From Bernardetia sp. (GTDB taxonomy: Bacteria; Bacteroidota; Bacteroidia; Cytophagales; Bernardetiaceae): a stretch of 64,000 nt of DNA. Below, one piece after another: positions 27,501-35,682 of this stretch. The stretch lies in assembly GCF_020630935.1 (NCBI RefSeq), contig NZ_JAHDIG010000009.1:1-64000 (forward strand), read 5' to 3'. How positions within the stretch are numbered: position 1 is the first letter of the stretch; every line of letters begins with the position of its first letter. The notes under the pieces were generated by a model. That model saw nothing but the letters and a program-made list of their open reading frames with translations, did no database searches and was not told the DNA's origin. Position numbers and translations under genes: made by a program.

Positions 27501-29303
27501 ATCTAAATCTACATCTACATAGTAGGCTTGATCGAAGGCAGCCGTACCCAAGTAGCTTGCACCCTGCCACGCAAAGTTAGGTGCATAACGAACAATAAAT
27601 CCATCAATTTCTCCAGCATAACCCGATTGCATTGTTCCTCCATGAGTAATCAAATCACTACTTGTCGTTCCTCCCACTACATAAATATTTCCAGTAGAAG
27701 AAACTTGAATACCGAAGGCTGCATCTAAATTGTTACCTCCTACATACGTACTCCAAAGCAGTGAACCAAGATTTGAGTTCAACTTTGCCACTACTCCTTC
27801 TTGCCCTCCTTGAAAAGTAGTACGGTGTGCCGAAACCATTGGAAAATCGTTAGAGTTAGAAGTACTGGCAATATATATGTTGTCTCTACTGTCTAAAATA
27901 ACCTCGTTACGCACTTCATCTCCATAATTTTTTAAGAGTTGATTATCAACAGCTCCAGTTCCTCTTCCTATACGCACTGTATTAAGTCCATCGTTTCCAC
28001 TACCTCCAAGATAGGTTGCACCTGTTAAGGTACTTCCATTAGTTGTAAGCTTAGCAAGAAAAATATCAGAGCCATTCGGAAACTCATACGCTCCTAATAT
28101 ACTAACATTTGAACCTCCATTAAAAGAATTATCGTACGCATTAGGAGATATAGGAAAATTACTTGACCCTGTAATACCTAAAATTACAAGCTCGTTGGCA
28201 GAATTTACTATCATACTAGAAGGAACATCTGTTTGTCTTCCTCCTAAAAAAGTAGCATAAAAAAGTCCTGTACCTTGTGCATTAAACTTTAAAATAGAAA
28301 CATCTACCAACCCATTAAAATCTATATCAAACGCTCCTGCTGTAATAGGAAAACCTGCACCAAAAACAGTTCCTCCAGAGTATAGATTTCCAGCATCATC
28401 GTAAGTAGCTGTGTTGCCCCAGTTATCTGAATTAGCACCAGAAAAGGTAGAAAAAATAAGTACGGGGTCTATAATAAGTTCATAATTTTTATTGTAGCCT
28501 TTTGGAAATTCGAAGGTAACCTGTGGTACTTTTCCCTTTCCTTTCTTTTGTTTTAAGACAAATTTTGAAGGAACTTCCACTTTTTTTCCATCAATAATTT
28601 GATAACAATACGGAGCTTGCTCCATAATTTCATTGACAGAAGTTTTGATAATCAGACGACCGTTTTCTAAACTCACACTTTCTGCGTGTTTATAATTCAT
28701 TTTTATTTGAGAAGCATCAGCACTAGCAGCGACAATAAAATCGTATTTCAATTGCTCTTCTTGTAGGTATAGATGCAAATTTATATTTGGATATAATTCT
28801 TGATAGGTCAGTTCTGCATATCCGTTTGCATTACTTGCCCACTTATTAGGGTCGTTGTCTAAGAAGTAATTAAACTCTGTTTGGTGTTTTTGGGCAGGTA
28901 AAATAGTTGGAGAAAGATTAGCATTCTCAAACTCTACTTCAAACGAGTGTGCTTTTATTTTTCCTACGTGGTCTTTATGTTCGGTTTGGTGGTGTCCGTG
29001 TCCATGTTTCAATGCACTTTCATCATAAAATGAATACTGCAACGAGTTTTGGCGAATAAATAAAAACCCAGCTGGAATAGAAGCTCTATACTTTACTACC
29101 TTGTCCCACTGATTTTTATTTTCTATGAATGTAAGAGGAGTTTTTGCATTAGGTGGCTTTACAACCGACTGTTCATCGTGATTATGGGCTTGTAAAGAAG
29201 CCTGTTCAACAAGAGGAGTTGAGAAATTATCTTGCCCAAAAATCTTTTGAGAGGTCAGAAGCAGCAATACAGGCAAAATAAAGAGAAAAAGATTATTTTT
29301 CAT
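24537..29303 (-). CDS. Giant secreted PKD/beta-propeller protein with T9SS type B sorting domain
   Basis: A 1588-residue exported protein (start placed at the ATG at 29301-29303, MKNNLFLFILP, the second in-frame ATG). The signal peptide is cleaved at IFG|Q. The N-terminal part (to about residue 270) resembles the DUF7948 domain (FIENKNQWDKVVKYRASIP). A beta-propeller-like region with SBBP-type strands (about 290-790, TYLGGSGNDG..., SSTGNIYVVGG...) follows. Then alternate PKD domains (WDFGNG-x-STS-NP) and Ig-like blocks ending in SPTTGLSDP..NPIASPTETTTYTV, about five units. The last 75 residues are a CHU_C domain: NVITPNGDGINETF...LQIYNRWGQEVF...GWIHVLQ, the type B signal for T9SS export. It should be surface-exposed or secreted and may act in adhesion or gliding (inference). 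Confidence 0.93.
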   Translation of the reverse strand: MKNNLFLFILPVLLLLTSQKIFGQDNFSTPLVEQASLQAHNHDEQSVVKPPNAKTPLTFIENKNQWDKVVKYRASIPAGFLFIRQNSLQYSFYDESALKHGHGHHQTEHKDHVGKIKAHSFEVEFENANLSPTILPAQKHQTEFNYFLDNDPNKWASNANGYAELTYQELYPNINLHLYLQEEQLKYDFIVAASADASQIKMNYKHAESVSLENGRLIIKTSVNEIMEQAPYCYQIIDGKKVEVPSKFVLKQKKGKGKVPQVTFEFPKGYNKNYELIIDPVLIFSTFSGANSDNWGNTATYDDAGNLYSGGTVFGAGFPITAGAFDIDFNGLVDVSILKFNAQGTGLFYATFLGGRQTDVPSSMIVNSANELVILGITGSSNFPISPNAYDNSFNGGSNVSILGAYEFPNGSDIFLAKLTTNGSTLTGATYLGGSGNDGLNTVRIGRGTGAVDNQLLKNYGDEVRNEVILDSRDNIYIASTSNSNDFPMVSAHRTTFQGGQEGVVAKLNSNLGSLLWSTYVGGNNLDAAFGIQVSSTGNIYVVGGTTSSDLITHGGTMQSGYAGEIDGFIVRYAPNFAWQGASYLGTAAFDQAYYVDVDLDDNVFVFGQTRGSQPVTQGVYFNNRGGLFIRKISPNLNNILMATTIGGSSFQPNITPTAFMINDCGNIYLAGWGSSNIYSGGGPSTYLTGINVTGLPITSNAIQPITDSGGNDFYTMILSEDATDLVYGSYFGGTNYIREHVDGGTSRFDKKTGTIYQAVCACTGSGFFTTAGAYSNTNNSSNCNNAAFKIELGVLDAAFTTADDISGCVPLTVNFVNQSVEGITYEWDFGGLGTSTQTDDTFTFTEAGTYRVKLTARNPFLCIKEDSAFLTIRVAPADFAISPSTTICKGQSAQLQASGGTDYLWSPTTGLSDPRSPNPIATPEETTTYTLLTQNAGGCREELTTTVTVLPELLPSFTFNVGDPCSANPIISFINTTENGTSYFWDFGNGETSTQTNPAPQSYAPGTYTIKLVAINDICDDRDSVTQEVVINPDIFTFSGDTTLCFGQSVQLNVTGGTSYEWTPTTGLSDPTIGNPIASPSETTTYTVKVVGRNSCEEERQITVSVGEEIIPDFDIVQSNICEEFPTVSIVNNTVGATSYFWDFGNGQTSTSPNPTNLLYDSTGTYRIKLVLGNVGCSDSLTKEFDFFTNSFFVSPDNSICLGQSVQLEAREGVAFSWSPAEGLSDPTISNPIASPTETTTYTVSITTQNGCVKEEEVTITVLPELKPDFDVTILDRCDKLPIVEITNNTVGATSYFWDFGDGRTSTAQNPPSFQYDSEGVYTITLRVENSLCQDSVSNDANSIIDDNNIFISTIRMPESPTICRGQSAELNVVGGDNFEWTPTTGLSDPTIRNPIASPTETTIYNVRISNLDGGCFTDSTVTVTVVDKLVIDFDIQHSPECGAPATILFNSQNTGDGNWVWDLGNGDSLRVTNPTEYTYTEAGTYTIKLKGSNGICDEEQTATITVDNVLPPNVITPNGDGINETFVLDKANAGWKLQIYNRWGQEVFTSDDYNNDWGSDAKPAMYYYYLTSPDGDTCRGWIHVLQ
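24763..26905 (-). repeat. Coding repeats: alternating PKD and Ig-like units
   Basis: The C-terminal third of the giant protein is built of about five copies of a PKD domain followed by a block with the shared phrases PTTGLSDPTI and NPIASPTETT, each unit about 135 residues (about 400 bp). DNA of the units is similar but not identical. Confidence 0.8.
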
Positions 29304-29877
29304 TGGTTCAAAGTAATTGAAAGACTTTTTACTCAAAAGTCAAGTAAAAATACTATTTTTTATAAAAATTGTTAAATACCTTATTTTTCGTATATCATTT
29401 TAAAAAATAACCATTTAATCAATCTTTTGTAGTGAGTTATATTTTCATAGAACTTGTTTAAGAATGGTTTTCTAGCGCAAGATTCCATCTTGTGCTTACC
29501 GTTTCGTCAGCATATGCTGACAAAAAAGTGCGTCCAAGCAGAATGCTTGAACGAGAAATAATAAATAAAATTTACTCTACACTTCATTCAAGCTACTTTT
29601 TTCCATTCTTAAACAACTTCATACATAGAAGTCCAATAAAACATTACTTCTTATTAAAATAAATAAACTTCAATACACTTTCAAGCGAATCAAATTTTAT
29701 AAAATCTATAAAATGTAAAAGGACTAGATAGCAAATATAATCAATTTCTGTTATGGTTTCTACTCTCAAAATACGTAGAGAATGGTATAATTTTCTCAAA
29801 AATAGCTACCTTTAGTCTTTGTTTTTTCTTTGGATAAGTCAATCCTTATCTCTACCTAAATTCATTTAGAAACAACT
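29304..29877. other. Divergent intergenic region with a palindromic element
   Basis: 574 bases without a gene. It holds the inverted-repeat element at 29450-29620. I see no convincing promoter pair for the peptidase gene at 29878 and nothing else. Confidence 0.5.
29450..29620. repeat. 171-bp inverted-repeat element with three inner palindromes
   Basis: The ends GAACTTGTTTAAGAATGG (29450-29467) and CCATTCTTAAACAACTTC (29603-29620) are inverted copies with one mismatch in 18. Inside are CGCAAGAT-TCC-ATCTTGTG, the 16-bp perfect palindrome GTCAGCATATGCTGAC (29506-29521) and CAAGCA-GAA-TGCTTG. No open frame is inside. A solitary copy of one end occurs at 24330. Likely a non-autonomous mobile element. 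Confidence 0.7.
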
Positions 29878-30888
29878 ATGTCTCTTACTATTCATAAAAT
29901 CTTCCTTTTTTTCCTCATTATAGGTTTGGTATCTTGTAATAATACATCTACTACTGAAACTACTACCTCAACGGAAACAAATAAAGTACAAGATAAGCCT
30001 CTTCTTCCTACTCCTTCCTTTAATCAAGACTCAGCCTATCACTACATCGAAGAACAAGTCGCTTTTGGTGCACGTTACCCAAACAGTGAAGCACACCAAA
30101 AGACAGGAGATTATATTATCAATAAACTAAAGAGTTTTGACAAAATCAGTGTACAAGTTCAAAACTTTACAGCAGCTTCTTTTGATGGCAAAATGCTCTC
30201 TGGAAGAAATATTATTGCGTCTTTCAATCCAGAAATAAAAAGACGTGTTTTGTTGGCTGCTCACTGGGACACACGTCCGTTTGCAGACCAAGATGAAGAG
30301 CGCACAGATGAGCCTATTTTGGGAGCAAACGATGGAGGAAGTGGAACAGGCATTTTGTTAGAAATTGCTCGCACATTATCCGTTTCACAAGAACAACCAC
30401 AAGTAGGAATTGATATGATTTTCTTTGACTTGGAAGATTATGGAGATAATAATACTCCAAATTCATACTGTTTGGGTTCACAACATTGGGGGAAAAATAA
30501 GATGCCAGCCAACTATTCAGCTTACTACGGAATTTTGTTGGATATGGCAGGAGCAAAAAACGCTCAATTTGCTCAAGAAGGCTATTCTCTACAAACTGCA
30601 CCAGCTATTGTATCAAAGGTTTGGAAGATGGCTCACAAAATTGGACATGGTGCATATTTTCCATTTAAGGAAGCTCCAGCCATTACAGACGACCACGTTT
30701 ATGTAAACCAACTCACAAATATTCCAATGATTGACATTATCGAATATTCAACAGAAGGAAAAGGCTATTTTGGAAAATATTGGCATACACACGACGACAA
30801 TATGGATATTATTGGAAAAGAAACCCTAAAAGCTGTCGGACAAACAGTAACACACGTAATTTACAATGAAGAGTATCAAGGACAGTAG
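29878..30888 (+). CDS. Glutaminyl-cyclase-like M28 lipoprotein
   Basis: A 336-residue protein. The signal peptide ends at the lipobox LVSC (Cys20), so it is a membrane-anchored lipoprotein. It belongs to the M28 fold but looks like the single-zinc glutaminyl-peptide cyclotransferase branch: AAHWDTRPFA (127-136), GANDGGSG (Asp152), FFDLEDYGD (Glu186) and KYWHTHDDNMD (His305). In Bacteroidota such enzymes convert the N-terminal Gln that signal peptidase I exposes into pyroglutamate. Several signal peptides in this window leave N-terminal Gln, which fits. A plain aminopeptidase activity is the alternative. Confidence 0.82.
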   Translation: MSLTIHKIFLFFLIIGLVSCNNTSTTETTTSTETNKVQDKPLLPTPSFNQDSAYHYIEEQVAFGARYPNSEAHQKTGDYIINKLKSFDKISVQVQNFTAASFDGKMLSGRNIIASFNPEIKRRVLLAAHWDTRPFADQDEERTDEPILGANDGGSGTGILLEIARTLSVSQEQPQVGIDMIFFDLEDYGDNNTPNSYCLGSQHWGKNKMPANYSAYYGILLDMAGAKNAQFAQEGYSLQTAPAIVSKVWKMAHKIGHGAYFPFKEAPAITDDHVYVNQLTNIPMIDIIEYSTEGKGYFGKYWHTHDDNMDIIGKETLKAVGQTVTHVIYNEEYQGQ

Positions 30889-30939
30889 TTTCCTTTTTAG
30901 AATATAATCTTATGCAAAAAATACTGTCAGTCTCATATT

Positions 30940-31545
30940 CTATTGTACTCTAATTGTCTTCTTTTCATCACCAAAGTCATAGAAAACAAAGCTAGAGTAT
31001 TGTTGTATTTTAGATAATAGTTTTCCTACATTAGATTCTTTGTAGGGTGACCATTTTTCACCTATTACAACTTGATTTTCTATATTGGCAATAAAGTAAT
31101 AGTTTGTTCCATCAAGTCCCATAGTGGTTCTGTCAGTGTCTTTTGCTTCTTTTACTGCCTTAGTAATGCTACTAATGAGATAGTTCAGTGATGCTACATC
31201 GATGTTTTCTCCAGCTCTCTTTACTATGTCTGTTTTGCATGTTTTGGGGTTTAGATTATCAGCTATGCTTGTTTTGGTAATTCCATCTTTATCAATTTTT
31301 AGATAAAAATAATATTCAAATGATGGCATAACAAACAGTGCTACTTCATTATTGCTTGGTAAAGCTACGTTCATGCGATGAATTATTTTCCAAACGTATT
31401 TGCTTTTACAAACTGTTAGGCAAGCACTATCAGCAATAGCATCTTTATAGTCCTTGTAGGATACTTTCATCAATTCTTCATTATAAGATTCACTATGCTC
31501 TTCAACTCTTTTTTTGTAATACTCTCTATACTGTTCTAAATCCAT
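30940..31545 (-). CDS. Hypothetical cytoplasmic protein
   Basis: A 201-residue protein without signal peptide or membrane segments. I do not recognise it. The N-terminal 60 residues are helical and charged (MDLEQYREYYKKRVEEHSES), and the middle and end show alternating strands, including a phrase TMGLDGTNYYFIANI and GEKWSPYKESNVGKLLSKIQQY. This phrase pattern (LDG-x-x-Y-x-F ... WSP) also occurs in small Bacteroidota proteins of unknown role. It lies just upstream, on the same strand, of nothing obvious, and downstream of the cytochrome c gene by 51 bases, so they may be co-transcribed. Confidence 0.6.
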   Translation of the reverse strand: MDLEQYREYYKKRVEEHSESYNEELMKVSYKDYKDAIADSACLTVCKSKYVWKIIHRMNVALPSNNEVALFVMPSFEYYFYLKIDKDGITKTSIADNLNPKTCKTDIVKRAGENIDVASLNYLISSITKAVKEAKDTDRTTMGLDGTNYYFIANIENQVVIGEKWSPYKESNVGKLLSKIQQYSSFVFYDFGDEKKTIRVQ

Positions 31546-31596
31546 AATTTATAGTATTTTGATAAAGTTTAAATAATCACAGATAAATCGTACTGT

Positions 31597-32100
31597 TTAG
31601 TTCAATTCAACATACACCTTTTCCCCAGAGCGATACTTGATGTAAAATAAAATAGATTTAAGCTGTTCATCATCAAAAAAATCGTGATTAGGCATAAACT
31701 GTCCATATTCTTCATACATTTCTTGGGCATACTTATTTTTGTTGATGATTTGTTCTGGATATTTAATAAACTCTATCAGTTGCTCTTCACTCTCCCAACG
31801 CTCTGAAACTCCTGCAAGTGCAGAACCTACAACTTTTTTGTTCAGCGCATGACATTGAGCGCAGTTTCCTTCGAAGAGTTCTTTTCCGATTTTCACAATT
31901 TCTTCTTGTTGAATATTTAGAGAGTCAAATACTAATATTTCTCCATCTATTCCTGTTGGAACTGTACCACAATACCACCCTTTTACTTCTTCCTCTTTTT
32001 CAATCCACATTTTTTCATCAAAAAATATTTTACTCAAGGAAAGAATAATTATAGTTCCAATCGTAATAATAAAAATATAAAGACTTGTACTATTATTCAT
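31597..32100 (-). CDS. Membrane-anchored mono-heme cytochrome c
   Basis: A 167-residue protein with an N-terminal transmembrane anchor (about 5-25, LYIFIITIGTIIILSLSKIF) and a class I cytochrome c domain (about 65-167). The heme motif is CAQCH, in GKELFEGNCAQCHALNKKVVG. The distal Met ligand is the Met of GQFMPNHDFF, and the last helix is ILFYIKYRSG. It should carry electrons at the periplasmic face of the membrane. No oxidase or reductase gene is near. It diverges from murF-alr across a 184-base gap and is followed by a hypothetical gene. Confidence 0.88.
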   Translation of the reverse strand: MNNSTSLYIFIITIGTIIILSLSKIFFDEKMWIEKEEEVKGWYCGTVPTGIDGEILVFDSLNIQQEEIVKIGKELFEGNCAQCHALNKKVVGSALAGVSERWESEEQLIEFIKYPEQIINKNKYAQEMYEEYGQFMPNHDFFDDEQLKSILFYIKYRSGEKVYVELN

Positions 32101-32284
32101 TTTTTTGAAGTTTAAAAAGTCTATTAAAATAGAATTTATACAATTTACCTAATAATTTGCACAAAACTTTGCTTTCCTATCAATTCTTTATTCAGTAGAT
32201 ATTCAAATTTTCGTATCTTTTCCTTCCAAATCAAAACAGGTTGAAAATCGTCTGTACTATTCATTTTTAATTGTTCATTTTTCC

Positions 32285-34840
32285 ATGCCTAGTTCATCGC
32301 TCGTTACTCGTGTTGCCTACATTAGAGATTATTACAGAGAATTTCGTTACAAACAACTCCTCACGGATAGTCGTAAGCTCGGTATTGCTCACGATACAGT
32401 ATTTTTTGCCATCAAAGGAAAACGCCAAGACGGACATAGTTTTATCAAAAAACTCTATGACAAAGGTGTTCGCTATTTTGTAATTGAAGACGAAGAGGCA
32501 GCACTAAGAGGCTTCCAAAATGAAGAGGAAGCCAATGGAGCAAAATTTTTACTTGTAGATAGTAGTATTCGAACTTTACAAGCTCTAGCAGCTCACCATA
32601 GAAGCCAATTTAAACTTCCTGTTATCGGAATTACAGGTAGTAATGGAAAAACGATTATTAAAGAATGGCTCTCACAGCTTTTGGCAGATAGTTTTCAGAT
32701 TATCAAAAGTCCGAAGAGTTATAACTCTCAAATTGGTGTTCCACTTTCTGTATGGGAACTTTCGGAAGAACACACTCTTGCTATTTTTGAAGCTGGTATT
32801 TCGCAGCCCAACGAAATGGAGCATTTAGAAAAAATAATTCAACCCAACATCGGTATTTTTACAAATTTGGGTAGCGCACACGACGAAGGTTTTGAAAGTA
32901 GATTACAAAAAGCACAGGAAAAAGCCAAGCTCTTCGAAAACTGCAAGTTTTTGATATCAAGAGATATTTATTCTGCTGTCAATACGGCAATTTTAGATTT
33001 AAAGGAAAGAGAAGGCGACCCTCATTTTTTTGGTTGGACAACACAAGACGTAGCCATCTATCCTTCGGCTGTCGATATGCGCTATCTTGACCCTAATGTA
33101 GGAGGTGTAAATGTAGGACTGTATGACCCACATACCGACCAAAAACTCAATTTTTATCTTCCTTTTTCCAATCCTGCACACGTAGAAAACTGTCTGCACT
33201 GTATCGTAACGATGCTACTCTTTGAATATAAGGAAAAAGAAATACAGGAGCGAATCAATAAGCTCAAAGCCGTAGAAATGCGCCTTGAACTTAAACAAGG
33301 ACTTTTTAATTGTAGTCTTATAGATGATACATATAACAACGATTTTGCAGGACTAAATGTAGCCTTAGATTTTCTTTTACAGCAGAGCAACAAGCCTAAA
33401 AGAACAGTTATTTTGTCGGATATGCCAGAGGAAAACCAAGAAGGTTTGTATGAGAGAATATTTCAACTCTTTGCAAAAAAAGGAGTAGAAAGAGTGATTG
33501 CGATTGGAGAAAATATCAAAAAAATGGTTCTTCCAGATACAGAAATGCTCATTGATACAGAATTTTTTGCGACTACAGAAGATTTTTTGAGTGATTTTGC
33601 TGATGGAGATGTTCGTTTTGGAAATGAAGCTATTTTGATAAAAGGCGCAAGGCGTTTTGAATTTGAAAAAATTGTAGAAGCTCTAGAACTTAAAGTACAT
33701 GGAACAAAGCTAGAAATCAACCTTAATAATTTAGCACATAATTTAGATTATTTCCGTTCACTTATTTCTCCTAGAACAAGAGTTATGGCAATGGTAAAAG
33801 CATTTGGCTATGGAAGTGGAACAAATTTCGAAATTGCTCACCTTTTGCAATACCACAGAGTAGATTATTTAGCTGTGGCGTATGTAGATGAAGGTATTGC
33901 TCTTAGAAATGAAGGCATCCGAACGCCGATTATGGTAATGAATCCAGCCGTAGATAACTTTGAAAAAATGTTTGTGCATAATCTTGAACCTGAAATTTAT
34001 AGCGTCGAAACGCTAAAAAGATATGTAGAATATGCCAAACAGAAAACGTATGAACTCAACCTTGCCGATTTTGGAGCAGATGTAAAAGACGTGTTCAAAA
34101 TTCATTTGAAATTAGATACTGGAATGAATCGTTTGGGTTTTTCTACAAGTGACTTGCCTACCCTAATAAGTTTGGTAGAATCTGTAGGAGAATCTTTAGA
34201 AGTGGCGAGCGTCTTTACGCATCTTGCAGCAGCAGACGACGAAGCGATGGACGATTTTTCTCGCCAACAAATTCAAGAATTTGAAGAGTGGGCAGCCGAA
34301 CTAGAAAATCAGTTGGGGTATTCTTTCCTTCGCCACGCTGTCAATTCGGCTGGAATTATTCGTTTTAAAGAAGCTCATTTTGAGATGGTGCGATTAGGTT
34401 TGGGACTTTATGGCGTAGATGCTTCTAGTACTTCACAACATCATTTACTACCTATAAGTGCGCTGAAAGCTACTATTTCACAGATAAAGGAAATTAATCC
34501 AGAGGAAAGTGTGGGCTATTCAAGAAAGGGAAAAGTAGAGCGTCCTTCCAAAATTGCGACGATTGCCATTGGTTATGCTGATGGCTATGACAGGCGTTTT
34601 GGAAATGGTGTAGGGAAAGTTTACTTGCACGGCGAACTTGCCCCAACCATAGGAAATATTTGTATGGATATGTGTATGATTGATGTTACTGACATTGAAG
34701 ATGCAAAAGAAGGCGATGAAGTAATTATTTTTGGAGAATATCCTACCGTTTCTGACCTTGCTGAAACTATTGGCACAATTCCGTATGAGATTCTAACTAA
34801 TGTAAGTGAGCGTGTGAAGCGTATTTTTTATGCAGACTAG
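32285..34840 (+). CDS. murF-alr: Bifunctional MurF ligase / alanine racemase fusion
   Basis: An 851-residue fusion. Residues about 1-465 are a MurF-like ligase, which adds D-Ala-D-Ala to the UDP-MurNAc tripeptide: P-loop GITGSNGKT (115-123), SYNSQIGVPLSVWEL and DDTYNNDF. Residues about 478-851 are a PLP-dependent alanine racemase: Lys505 in VKAFGYGSGT binds PLP (the usual form is VKADAYGHG), and Tyr745 in VGYSRKGKV is the second catalytic base. The arrangement is common in Bacteroidota and couples synthesis of D-Ala to its use in cell wall precursor assembly. A five-copy CAGT heptad repeat follows the stop codon. Confidence 0.93.
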   Translation: MPSSSLVTRVAYIRDYYREFRYKQLLTDSRKLGIAHDTVFFAIKGKRQDGHSFIKKLYDKGVRYFVIEDEEAALRGFQNEEEANGAKFLLVDSSIRTLQALAAHHRSQFKLPVIGITGSNGKTIIKEWLSQLLADSFQIIKSPKSYNSQIGVPLSVWELSEEHTLAIFEAGISQPNEMEHLEKIIQPNIGIFTNLGSAHDEGFESRLQKAQEKAKLFENCKFLISRDIYSAVNTAILDLKEREGDPHFFGWTTQDVAIYPSAVDMRYLDPNVGGVNVGLYDPHTDQKLNFYLPFSNPAHVENCLHCIVTMLLFEYKEKEIQERINKLKAVEMRLELKQGLFNCSLIDDTYNNDFAGLNVALDFLLQQSNKPKRTVILSDMPEENQEGLYERIFQLFAKKGVERVIAIGENIKKMVLPDTEMLIDTEFFATTEDFLSDFADGDVRFGNEAILIKGARRFEFEKIVEALELKVHGTKLEINLNNLAHNLDYFRSLISPRTRVMAMVKAFGYGSGTNFEIAHLLQYHRVDYLAVAYVDEGIALRNEGIRTPIMVMNPAVDNFEKMFVHNLEPEIYSVETLKRYVEYAKQKTYELNLADFGADVKDVFKIHLKLDTGMNRLGFSTSDLPTLISLVESVGESLEVASVFTHLAAADDEAMDDFSRQQIQEFEEWAAELENQLGYSFLRHAVNSAGIIRFKEAHFEMVRLGLGLYGVDASSTSQHHLLPISALKATISQIKEINPEESVGYSRKGKVERPSKIATIAIGYADGYDRRFGNGVGKVYLHGELAPTIGNICMDMCMIDVTDIEDAKEGDEVIIFGEYPTVSDLAETIGTIPYEILTNVSERVKRIFYAD

Positions 34841-34844
34841 GAAT

Positions 34845-34876
34845 CAGTTAGCAGTAAACAGTTGCCAGTAATCAGT
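34845..34876. repeat. CAGT repeated every 7 bases
   Basis: CAGT starts at 34845, 34852, 34859, 34866 and 34873, an exact 7-base period with variable NNN between copies. It fills most of the gap between murF-alr and the next gene. Confidence 0.7.
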
Positions 34877-34887
34877 CAAATTCATAA

Positions 34888-35673
34888 ATGAAAAAATATG
34901 TATTTCTAGTGTTAGCCTCTCTACTTTTTAGTTGTAGTCAGTCTAATCACCAACTTAGCGAGAGAAAAGAAAAAGAAATTAATCCTTTGGATTATACTAA
35001 CCCTCAATTAGATTCTATCAATGATTATTTTAAGGATTCTATATTCAGTTTCTTTGACAAAAAAGAACCTCAAAAAGACACCACTCTACATTTCGGTTGG
35101 ACAACAGTAGATTTTTTCTCTAAAAAAGATAGATTTCCTTCTTTCTTTACCTTTTTTCATAGAGTGAACGGCTCTAAAGAACCGTATTTGTATATAGCTT
35201 GCAAAGTAAATCAAAAGTATGAGGTCGTAAACCAAGTCGATTATGATGAAATGATGTATGTTCAATCCATATATTTGGAGGATGTTAATTTTGATAGTAT
35301 AAATGACCTTGTTATAAAATCACATTATCATGCTTCAAGTAGGATTGTCTTTCGTTATGATTTGATTCTGACCTCTGATTTTCAAACTACTGCATACTTG
35401 CAAGGTACAGATTCCTTATACATCAATCCTAAGAAAAAAGAAATAATAACTTTTGGTGATGGAGGCGTTTTTGGTCCTCACGATAAAAACTTTTATAAGT
35501 GGCAAGATGATTCTCTTACTTTGGTGCGTTACTGGACTGCATCTACTGATATAATTGGTACTAGAACAACAGAAAAATTTGCTATCAAGAATGGAGAGCC
35601 TGTAAGAACAAGCTATGATACTATGCATGTTGAAGAATCTGATATGGATTCTATTTGGTATGCTATTGATTAA
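34888..35673 (+). CDS. Hypothetical lipoprotein with an FG-GAP-like segment
   Basis: A 261-residue lipoprotein, with signal peptide and lipobox LFSC (about 13-16). I do not recognise the family. The middle (VQSIYLEDVNFDSINDLVIKSHYH, split at residues 130-153) resembles one blade of an FG-GAP/VCBS repeat, with Asp and Asn residues placed as in a calcium-binding loop. The C-terminal part ends with DTMHVEESDMDSIWYAID. It is 47 bases after murF-alr and 9 bases before a Crp-like regulator, so the three could be one transcript. Confidence 0.65.
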   Translation: MKKYVFLVLASLLFSCSQSNHQLSERKEKEINPLDYTNPQLDSINDYFKDSIFSFFDKKEPQKDTTLHFGWTTVDFFSKKDRFPSFFTFFHRVNGSKEPYLYIACKVNQKYEVVNQVDYDEMMYVQSIYLEDVNFDSINDLVIKSHYHASSRIVFRYDLILTSDFQTTAYLQGTDSLYINPKKKEIITFGDGGVFGPHDKNFYKWQDDSLTLVRYWTASTDIIGTRTTEKFAIKNGEPVRTSYDTMHVEESDMDSIWYAID

Positions 35674-35682
35674 AAAATAAAA

